Below are positions 1 to 6,132 of a stretch of DNA of 18,239 nt, in pieces (the stretch's first letter is position 1; the number at the start of each line of letters is the position of its first letter). Source of the DNA: Phenylobacterium aquaticum (GTDB taxonomy: Bacteria > Pseudomonadota > Alphaproteobacteria > Caulobacterales > Caulobacteraceae); assembly GCF_947378715.1 (NCBI RefSeq), contig NZ_CANCLE010000078.1, positions 1-18,239 on the forward strand, given 5' to 3'. Below the pieces are notes generated by a model. It was not told the DNA's origin. It saw only the letters and a list, made by a program, of their open reading frames with translations, and searched no databases. A program made the translations under genes and the position numbers.

Positions 1-723
1 CCACCAGACGAGACCGCGAAGGCGGAACGCATCCTCGCTGGGCTGGATCGCGATCGCCCGGCTCAGGTCGGCGATCGCGCCGTCCAGATCGGACATGGCC
101 CACCGTGCCCGGCCGCTGTCACGCCAAGCCTTCGCATAGGTCGGGTCAGCCGCAACCGCGCGATTGAAGTCTTCCAGGGCGGCGTTGAACTTGCCCCGAT
201 GGAACGCGATATCGCCCCGTCCTGTAAAAGCGATCTCGTCGGCGGGATTGCGCGCCAGAGCCCCCTCGAACGCCACGAGGGCGTGGTCAAGATCGCCTTG
301 GTCAAACAGCGTCAAGCCTCGAAAGTCGAACGCGAGGGAGTCAGCGGGATTCAATCGCTCCGAGGTGTCATAGTCAGCAAAAGCGCCCTCGAAGTCCTTC
401 GCAAGGCTCCGGATCACGCCTCTATGCGCGTAAAGTCTGCTGTCATTGGGCCAAGACAGGATCGCCGCGTCGAGAAGCTTGATCGCGGCTTGCGGGTCGC
501 CGCCCTTCACCAGAAAGAGGTACGTTTCGGAGATCACGGACTCTGGAGACCTGGCCTGAGAACCCTTGGTCTGGGCATGACCGGCGGCGTCGTTCGGGAG
601 CGGTTTTTCAGAATGCGCGCTCGCAACACCCTCCACGGGCTGGCTGTGCGCCGGGACGCCGCCAAGCAGGCTGACCACCGAGGCGAGACACAAGACAGAC
701 TTTGAAATGGATCGCGCCCGCAT
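1..723 (-). CDS. Exported TPR-repeat protein (3' end outside window)
   Basis: The minus-strand frame is open from position 723 to the left edge (241 codons, no stop), so the C-terminus is missing. The N-terminus (MRARSISKSVL followed by a hydrophobic stretch and an AHS/Q-like cleavage site near residue 27) looks like a Sec signal peptide, so the product is probably periplasmic. From about residue 60 there are successive 34-residue TPR units with the typical pattern, for example FNAALEDFNRAVAADPTYAKAW and DLDGAIADLSRAIAIQPSE. TPR arrays bind proteins; no enzymatic motif is visible. The start is uncertain: an in-frame ATG at 732 and a GTG at 741 are also possible, with a stop codon just upstream of them. 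A weak GGA lies 8 bases before the 723 ATG. The gene follows argJ on the same strand after 68 bases and may be cotranscribed. Its GC is lower (several 60-base lines at 55-62%) than that of its neighbours (about 70%). Confidence 0.8.
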   Translation of the reverse strand, partial: MRARSISKSVLCLASVVSLLGGVPAHSQPVEGVASAHSEKPLPNDAAGHAQTKGSQARSPESVISETYLFLVKGGDPQAAIKLLDAAILSWPNDSRLYAHRGVIRSLAKDFEGAFADYDTSERLNPADSLAFDFRGLTLFDQGDLDHALVAFEGALARNPADEIAFTGRGDIAFHRGKFNAALEDFNRAVAADPTYAKAWRDSGRARWAMSDLDGAIADLSRAIAIQPSEDAFRLRGLVWW

Positions 724-791
724 GGGAGCCATCCAAACCACGGGCTCGGCCGGTCACGCCACCACCCTCAACCCCGGGTAGATTCAGCCGA

Positions 792-2276
792 TCAGCTGCG
801 ATAGTCGCCGTTGATCGCCACATATTGCTTGGTCAGGTCGCAGGTCCAGACGGTGGCCGCGCCGCGCCCGACGCCGACGTCGACGCTGACCTCCAGCTCC
901 TGGCGCTTCATGTAGGCGCTCATCTTGGCCTCGTCATAGGTGGGCGAGATCAGGCCGTCCTGGGCGGCGACCAGGGGACCGAACTGGATCTTCACCCGGT
1001 CGCGGTCGATCGGCTCGTCGGCGCGGCCTATGGCCATGGCGATGCGGCCCCAATTGGCGTCCTCGCCGGCGAAGGCGGTCTTGACCAGCGGGCTCTCGGC
1101 GACGGTGCGGGCGATCTTGCGGGCCGAGGCCTGGGTCTGGGCGCCGGTGACATTGATCTTGACGAACTTGGTCGCGCCCTCGCCGTCGCGGACCAGCTGG
1201 AGGGCGAGGTCGAGCAGCACGGCCTCGAGCTTCAGGCGGAAGTCGGCCAGCCGGTGGTCGCCGGCCCGGGTGATCTTGGGTGCGCCGGACTGGCCGGTGG
1301 CGAACAGCAGCAGGGTGTCGTTGGTCGAGCGGTCGCCGTCCACCGTCACGCAGTTGAAGGTGGTGCGGGTATAGAGGCTCGCCAGGGTCTGCAGGGCGGC
1401 CGGCGCGATGGCGGCGTCGGTGGCGACGAAGGCCAGCATGGTCGCCATGTCCGGCGCAATCATGCCGGAGCCCTTGCAGATGCCGGCGATCTTGACCTTC
1501 TCGCCATCGATCATCGCCTCGGCATAGGCGCCCTTCGGGAAGGTGTCGGTGGTCATGATGGCCCGGGCCGCGCCCGACCAGCCGTCATCAACCAGGCGAT
1601 GTTCGATGTCGGGCAGGCGCTGGGTGATCTTGGCGTCGTCCAGCAGCACGCCGATCACGCCGGTGGAGGCCACCATCACGTCGCGCTGGCGGCAGTCGAA
1701 GCGCTTGGCCACGGCCGAGGCCACCCGGCGCACGGCGTCGGCGCCGGGCCGGCCGGTGAAGGAGTTGGCGCAGCCGGCATTGACCACCAGGGCCCGGGCG
1801 TCGGCGCCCTTGCTGAGTTCCAGATGCTTCTTGCACCAGTCGACCGGGGCCGAGCCTATGCCGTGGCGGGTGAACACCCCCGCCGCGCTGGTGCCGCGCG
1901 CGAAGCGCATGACCAGCAGGTCCTCGCGCTCATGCTTGTAGAATCCGGCCCGGGCGGTCGCCAGCTGCACGCCGGCGATCGGCGGCATCTTCGGGAAGGG
2001 CACGGCCAGCGGCGAGACCGGCAGGGCGCCCTTGGCCGGCGCCGCGGCGGCGGGAGCGTCCTCGCCAAACGGCCGCGAGGCCTTGTCGGCGCGCTTCAGG
2101 GCCGCGCGCTTCAGGGCGCTGGCCAGGGGGTCGAGCGCCTGCTGCAGGGTCTGTCCGACCACCTCCACCGGCTTGGCGGCGACCTCGAAGGCGAGCTCGG
2201 CCGGGCTCTTGGCGTGGGCCGCCTTGGGTTTGGCCGGGGCCTTGGCGGCCGGCTTGGGCGTGGGCGTGCGGGTCAT
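792..2276 (-). CDS. argJ: Glutamate N-acetyltransferase / ornithine acetyltransferase ArgJ, with N-terminal extension
   Basis: ArgJ transfers the acetyl group from N-acetylornithine to glutamate in the cyclic arginine pathway, and bifunctional members also use acetyl-CoA. Family signatures are present: PPIAGV at 98-103, NAGCANSFTG at 166-175, ASTGVIG at 203-209, TTDTFPKGA near 242, and the self-cleavage motif ATML (A278/T279), where Thr becomes the N-terminal nucleophile of the beta chain. The product is 494 residues, whereas ArgJ is usually about 400-410. The excess is an N-terminal extension of about 85 residues rich in Ala, Pro and Lys (PKPAAKAPAKPKAAHAK) followed by an amphipathic-looking stretch. 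No ATG or GTG sits near the usual family start, so the extension seems to be translated. The start codon overlaps the stop of the upstream isomerase gene (ATGA), which implies translational coupling. The family call is very secure; the role of the extension is unknown. Confidence 0.95.
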   Translation of the reverse strand: MTRTPTPKPAAKAPAKPKAAHAKSPAELAFEVAAKPVEVVGQTLQQALDPLASALKRAALKRADKASRPFGEDAPAAAAPAKGALPVSPLAVPFPKMPPIAGVQLATARAGFYKHEREDLLVMRFARGTSAAGVFTRHGIGSAPVDWCKKHLELSKGADARALVVNAGCANSFTGRPGADAVRRVASAVAKRFDCRQRDVMVASTGVIGVLLDDAKITQRLPDIEHRLVDDGWSGAARAIMTTDTFPKGAYAEAMIDGEKVKIAGICKGSGMIAPDMATMLAFVATDAAIAPAALQTLASLYTRTTFNCVTVDGDRSTNDTLLLFATGQSGAPKITRAGDHRLADFRLKLEAVLLDLALQLVRDGEGATKFVKINVTGAQTQASARKIARTVAESPLVKTAFAGEDANWGRIAMAIGRADEPIDRDRVKIQFGPLVAAQDGLISPTYDEAKMSAYMKRQELEVSVDVGVGRGAATVWTCDLTKQYVAINGDYRS

Positions 2277-3286
2277 GGCTTCACCGCCTTGGCCGGGGGT
2301 TGCTGCGGCGCGCCGGGCGGCGGCGGAACCGGCTTCGCCGCGCCGGCGGGAAGCTTCGGCGGCCCGGACAGGGTCGGCGGGGCGCTGGCCGGCTCCTGGG
2401 GCTGGCCGGGCACGTCCTGCGGCGACTTGATCAGGGTCTGGACCTTGGCGCGGCCGCGCAGCTTCTCCAGCAGGTCGCGGACCTGATCATAGGTCAGGAA
2501 ACGCACGATCTGCGGCCTGGCGGCCTCCAGGGTGATGGGCTGCTCCAGCCGGCGATCCTCGACCTTGACGATGGCCCAGCCGCCGTCGATCTCGAACGGA
2601 CCGATGACCTGGCCGACCTTGGCGGTCTTCAGATTGGTCTCATAGGCCTCGGGCATGACGTCGGTGGTGAAATAGCCGAGGTCGCCGCCATTGAAGCGGG
2701 TCGCCGCGTCGGTGGAGCGCTCCATGGCCAGGGCCTCGAAGGAGGCGCCGGTGCCCAGGAGCTTCTTGACCGCGTCGGCCTCGGTGAGGGTCGGCAGCAC
2801 GATCTGGCGGGCGTGAATCTCTTCGGACTGTTTGGCGAGCTTCAGCTGCTCCTGATAGAGGCCGCGGATCGCGTTCTCATTGACGGCGTCGGAGACCGTG
2901 CTCTCGACCAGCATGTCGCCCAGGATGCGCTCGCGGGCGGCGGCCAGGCGGCGCTGGGCCACGGGGTCCTTGTCGAGCTTGCGCTTCAGCGCCTCGGTGG
3001 CCAGCAGCTTCTGGTCGACCACCTCGTCCATCACCCGGCGGAACAGGTCGGAGGAGACATCGAGGGGTTCGCCCTCGCCGATCAGGCCCTGGGCGACCGC
3101 TTCGCGTTTCACGTCGGAGGCCCAGACGGTCTTGGCGTCCACCCGGGCCACCGCCTGGTCGCCGGGCTCGGGCGGGTGTTCCGCGCCATTGCGGCCGCCG
3201 CAGGACGCCAGCACCATCGACAGCGCCAGGGCGGCCGCGATCGTGCCGAGATTGCCTGCGATCCGGGTGAAAACTGCCTTCGCCAT
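2273..3286 (-). CDS. Parvulin-type peptidyl-prolyl cis-trans isomerase, lipoprotein
   Basis: This is a 337-residue SurA/PrsA-like foldase. The N-terminus has basic residues, a hydrophobic core and a lipobox LASC with Cys29, so it is probably a lipoprotein facing the periplasm. Residues about 45-150 form a helical chaperone-like region resembling the SurA N domain. The rotamase domain spans about 154-247, with EIHARQIV (H158), the FEALAMERSTD segment and NGGDLGYF typical of parvulins. The tail from about 290 is Pro/Ala-rich and probably disordered. The ATG at 3286 is preceded by GGCGAGG about 3-5 bases upstream. The stop overlaps the argJ start by four bases, so the two genes form an operon despite unrelated functions. 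I recall a similar PPIase-argJ neighbourhood near secA in Caulobacter relatives, but could not check this. Substrates are probably outer-membrane or exported proteins (inferred). Confidence 0.9.
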   Translation of the reverse strand: MAKAVFTRIAGNLGTIAAALALSMVLASCGGRNGAEHPPEPGDQAVARVDAKTVWASDVKREAVAQGLIGEGEPLDVSSDLFRRVMDEVVDQKLLATEALKRKLDKDPVAQRRLAAARERILGDMLVESTVSDAVNENAIRGLYQEQLKLAKQSEEIHARQIVLPTLTEADAVKKLLGTGASFEALAMERSTDAATRFNGGDLGYFTTDVMPEAYETNLKTAKVGQVIGPFEIDGGWAIVKVEDRRLEQPITLEAARPQIVRFLTYDQVRDLLEKLRGRAKVQTLIKSPQDVPGQPQEPASAPPTLSGPPKLPAGAAKPVPPPPGAPQQPPAKAVKP

Positions 3287-3309
3287 ACGGCCTCGCCTGT
3301 TGGATCTCA

Positions 3310-3324
3310 GCGCCCCGGGGGCGC
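3310..3324. repeat. 15-base GC palindrome upstream of the isomerase gene
   Basis: GCGCCCC-G-GGGGCGC is a perfect inverted repeat with a one-base centre, located 24-38 bases before the isomerase ATG. It could be an operator or a short hairpin in the 5' leader. In a genome this GC-rich it could also arise by chance. No T-run follows on either strand, so it is not an intrinsic terminator. Confidence 0.3.
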
Positions 3325-3498
3325 ACTCGTCCCTAGATCAGGACTCCTTGGGTGGAAAGGCTTTTCGCCGCCAACCGCCCCTGGCGGGCGCGGGGCTCGC
3401 TAGCCATTTCCGCAACGGGACCCTAAGGTCGCGCCCTATCAAAGCCGACGGGGTCTCGAGGGGAGCCTCGGCGGTCCATATTTTTGGGAGGATTTTTC

Positions 3499-4671
3499 AT
3501 GTCACGCGAAGCCGTTATTGTTTCTTACGCCCGCACCGGTCTGGCCAAGTCGGCCCGCGGCGGGTTCAATATGACCCCCACTGTCACCATGGCCGCCCAC
3601 GCGGTGAAGCACGCCGTCGAGCGGGCCGGCGTCTCCCTGGATGCGGTCGAAGACTGCATCATCGGCAATGTGGCGCACGGCGCCGGCAATATGGGCCGCC
3701 AGGCGGCGCTGCTGGCCGGCCTGCCGATCACCACCTCGGGCGTGACCGTCAACCGCTTCTGCTCCTCGGGCCTGCAGACCATCGCCACCGCCGCCAACTA
3801 TGTCCGCAATGACGGCGCCGACGTGGTCGTGGCTGGCGGCGTCGAGTCGCTGTCCTTCCCCGGCGGCGGCGGCTCCATGTCCAACAACGATCCGGCGCTC
3901 GGCGCGCAATATCCGGCGATCTTCATGCCGATGATCGACACCGCCGACATCGTCGCCGAACGCTACAAGGTCAGCCGCGAATCCCAGGACGAGTTCTCGC
4001 TGGAATCCCAGCGCCGCATGGCCGCCGCCCAGCAGGCCAACAAGTTCAAGGACGAGATCGTCGCCCTGAAGACCAAGATGAAGGTCGTCAACAAGGAGAC
4101 CAAGGAAGAGACCATCGTCGACGCCCTGGTCGACCGCGATGAGTGCAACCGTCCCGACACCACCCTGGAAGGCCTGCAAAAGCTCCAGCCGGTGCGCGGC
4201 GAAGGCAAGTACATCACCGCCGGCAACGCCAGCCAGCTGTCCGACGGCGCCGCCGCCGTGGTGGTCATGGAAGCCAAGGCCGCCGAGAAGGCCGGGCTGT
4301 CGCCGCTCGGCGCCTTCCGCGGCTGGGCCGTGGCCGGTTGCGAGCCCGACGAAATGGGCATCGGCCCGGTGTTCGCCGTGCCCCGCCTGCTGGAGCGTCA
4401 CGGCCTGAAGATCGACGACATCGATCTTTGGGAACTGAACGAGGCCTTCGCCTCCCAGTGCCTCTATTCCCGCGACAAGCTCGGCATCGATCCGGCCAAG
4501 TACAACGTCAATGGCGGCTCCATCGCCATCGGCCACCCCTATGGCATGACCGGCGCCCGCCTGACCGGCCACATCCTGCAGGAAGGCAAGCGTCGCGGCG
4601 CCAAGTGGGGCGTGGTGACCATGTGCATTGGCGGTGGCATGGGCGCCGCCGGCCTGATCGAAATCTTCTGA
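3499..4671 (+). CDS. Thiolase (acetyl-CoA C-acyltransferase)
   Basis: This is a 390-residue thiolase, the usual length for the family. It cleaves 3-ketoacyl-CoA with CoA (beta-oxidation) or condenses two acetyl-CoA. All catalytic residues are visible: nucleophile Cys88 in NRFCSSG, NEAFA near 317, His346 in GHPYGMTGARL and the second Cys376 in CIGGGMGAAGL. The ATG at 3499 is chosen because a strong Shine-Dalgarno, GGGAGGA at 3486-3492, lies 6 bases before it. An in-frame ATG 15 bases upstream at 3484 would overlap that site and is rejected. The gene is monocistronic, divergent from the isomerase, and followed by a terminator at 4812-4839. Sequence alone does not separate a FadA-type degradative enzyme from an AtoB/PhaA-type biosynthetic one; I lean towards a broad 3-ketoacyl-CoA thiolase. 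The last ten codons are duplicated 97 bases downstream (see the repeat entry). Confidence 0.95.
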   Translation: MSREAVIVSYARTGLAKSARGGFNMTPTVTMAAHAVKHAVERAGVSLDAVEDCIIGNVAHGAGNMGRQAALLAGLPITTSGVTVNRFCSSGLQTIATAANYVRNDGADVVVAGGVESLSFPGGGGSMSNNDPALGAQYPAIFMPMIDTADIVAERYKVSRESQDEFSLESQRRMAAAQQANKFKDEIVALKTKMKVVNKETKEETIVDALVDRDECNRPDTTLEGLQKLQPVRGEGKYITAGNASQLSDGAAAVVVMEAKAAEKAGLSPLGAFRGWAVAGCEPDEMGIGPVFAVPRLLERHGLKIDDIDLWELNEAFASQCLYSRDKLGIDPAKYNVNGGSIAIGHPYGMTGARLTGHILQEGKRRGAKWGVVTMCIGGGMGAAGLIEIF

Positions 4672-4776
4672 TTTCGGAAGGCCGGAGGTCGGCGCCCATC
4701 ACTCAAGGTGGCTGAAATCGCTATTCGCGATTTCGGCGGGCGCCGCCGGCCTGATCGAAATCTTCTGATTTCGGAA
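4641..4776 (+). repeat. 39-base direct repeat duplicating the thiolase 3' end, with nested hairpins
   Basis: Bases 4641-4679 (last coding codons, stop codon and eight further bases) recur identically at 4738-4776, a period of 97 bases. Each copy contains the hairpin CGAAATC-TTCT-GATTTCG (4659-4676 and 4756-4773); in the first copy the thiolase stop codon overlaps the loop. Between the copies a third hairpin uses the same core, GCTGAAATCG-loop-CGATTTCGGC (4711-4737), enclosed by an outer GGCGCCC (4691-4697) / GGGCGCC (4738-4744) pair. None of the three is followed by a T-run. The arrangement looks like a local tandem duplication or slippage event. A role in 3'-end mRNA protection is possible but not shown. 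Confidence 0.85.
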
Positions 4777-4811
4777 AATTGACGATCTCCTGGTTCGCCA
4801 GGACTCAGAAT

Positions 4812-4839
4812 CCCCGGTCCGCAAGGGCCGGGGGTTTTT
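4812..4839 (+). terminator. Intrinsic terminator after the thiolase gene
   Basis: The stem is CCCCGGTCC (4812-4820), loop GCAA, then GGGCCGGGG (4825-4833), followed by G and TTTTT (4835-4839). The one non-Watson-Crick position is a U-G wobble on the plus-strand RNA and would be a C-A mismatch on the minus strand. That supports plus-strand function. It lies 140 bases after the thiolase stop codon, beyond the duplicated hairpin region, and separates this gene from the FIST operon. Confidence 0.85.
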
Positions 4840-4892
4840 CGTGGGGGTCATCTTGCCTCTGCGACAGTCGGCCGCACCGCAAGTGGCGGAGC

Positions 4893-4903
4893 TTGTTTAA
4901 CAA
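4893..4903. promoter_or_regulatory. AT-rich palindrome upstream of the FIST operon
   Basis: TTGTTTAACAA is a perfect 11-base inverted repeat, 42-52 bases before the TTG start of the FIST gene and the most AT-rich spot in this intergenic region. It could be an operator half or part of a promoter, but no convincing -35/-10 pair with proper spacing could be placed around it. Function is unproven. Confidence 0.25.
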
Positions 4904-4944
4904 CTCCCGTCTAGGGCTGGAGCCTTCAAGCCTTCGAGGGAACC

Positions 4945-6129
4945 TTGCGCGCAGCCTCGGCCTTCAGCATTGACGCGGACACCGGCGCCTGCGCCGCGAC
5001 TGCCGCCGCCGATCTCATCGCCGCGCTGGGCGAGATCCCCGACATCGTCATGGTCTACGCCACCGAGCACCACGCCGGCCCGGCCCTGATCGAGAGCCTC
5101 TCCACCGGCCTGCCCGGCGCGCGCCTGATCGGCGGGACATCCTGCGGCGGGGTGATGACCGAGGCCGGCTTCCACGCCAGCGCGGATGGGGCCCTGGGTC
5201 TGTTCGGCCTATGCGATCCGTCCGGCGCCTTCGGGGTCGGGTTCGCCCCGATCGGCGACGACGCCCACGCCGCAGGTGAGGCGGCCATGGCCAGCGCCCT
5301 GGCGGACGCCGGCCGCGATTTCGAATGCCCGACCCTGGTCTGGTGCTGCCAGCCCCCCGGGACCGAGGAGCGCGTCCTGAGCGGCGTCGAGGCGGTCATC
5401 GGCCGACGCACCCCGATCATCGGCGGCAGCTCGGCCGACGAGTCCATAGCCGGCGCCTGGCGCCAGTTCGCCACCGGCCAGCTGCTGGTCGACCATGTGG
5501 TGGTGGCCGCCCTGTTCCCCTCGGTCCGGCACGGCGCCGCCTTCCAGAGCGGCTACGCCCCCACCGACCGCGAGGGCGTGGTGACCAAGGCCCATGACCG
5601 CCAGGTGCTGGAGATCGACCACCGCCCGGCCGGCGAGATCTATAGCGGCTGGACCGACGGCGAGGTCTGCGCGACCGCCGCCGGCGCCATTCTCGCCAAG
5701 TCCACCCCCACACCCCTGGGCCGGGTCGCGGCCGAGGTCGGCGGGGTGCCGATGTTCGTGCTGTCCCATCCGGCCCTGATGGGCGCCGGCGGCGACCTCT
5801 CCCTGTTCACCGACATCGCCGAGGGCGACCACATCCACCTGATGCGCGGTTCTCCCGACAGCCTGGTGAAGCGCGCGGGCCTGGTGGTCGCCGACGCGCT
5901 GGCCATGGGCGGTTGGTCGCCGCAGGAGACCGCCGGCGGTCTGGTGATCTATTGCGGCGGCTGCATGCTGCATGTGCGCGAGCGCATGGACGAGGTGGCC
6001 GCCCAGGTCCGCGAGGCCATGGGCGGGGCGCCGTTCCTGGGCGCCTTCACCTTCGGCGAGCAGGGCGCGATCGTCGACAGCTGCAACCGGCATGGAAACC
6101 TGATGGTCTCCGCCCTCGCCTTCGGCTGA
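4945..6129 (+). CDS. FIST-domain sensor protein (NosP-like)
   Basis: This is a 394-residue soluble protein without signal peptide or membrane spans. Residues about 20-215 fit the FIST N domain (GGTSCGGV at 63-70, IIGGSSADE at 158-166). Residues about 225-390 fit FIST_C, ending with the characteristic GAFTFGEQGA (366-375) and RHGNLMVSAL (382-391). FIST proteins are cytoplasmic ligand sensors, and the NosP subgroup binds haem and nitric oxide and controls a neighbouring histidine kinase. The kinase gene here begins three bases after the stop codon, which matches that pattern. Histidines that could ligate haem exist (H42, H43, H196, H217, H226, H383), but I cannot say which, if any, does. The start is a TTG with GAGGG four bases upstream; an in-frame TAG at 4912-4914 rules out a much longer product. 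NO sensing is inferred from context and is not seen directly. Confidence 0.88.
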   Translation: MRAASAFSIDADTGACAATAAADLIAALGEIPDIVMVYATEHHAGPALIESLSTGLPGARLIGGTSCGGVMTEAGFHASADGALGLFGLCDPSGAFGVGFAPIGDDAHAAGEAAMASALADAGRDFECPTLVWCCQPPGTEERVLSGVEAVIGRRTPIIGGSSADESIAGAWRQFATGQLLVDHVVVAALFPSVRHGAAFQSGYAPTDREGVVTKAHDRQVLEIDHRPAGEIYSGWTDGEVCATAAGAILAKSTPTPLGRVAAEVGGVPMFVLSHPALMGAGGDLSLFTDIAEGDHIHLMRGSPDSLVKRAGLVVADALAMGGWSPQETAGGLVIYCGGCMLHVRERMDEVAAQVREAMGGAPFLGAFTFGEQGAIVDSCNRHGNLMVSALAFG

Positions 6130-6132
6130 CCC

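Noticed and set aside
702..2486. A 594-codon plus-strand frame opposite argJ
   Set aside because: It is an antisense shadow: Gly/Ala/Arg/His-rich, no motifs, while the opposite strand encodes an intact ArgJ.
3425..3498. A tRNA or riboswitch upstream of the thiolase
   Set aside because: Only a short CGAGG/CCTCG stem is visible; there is no cloverleaf, T-loop sequence or recognisable aptamer core.
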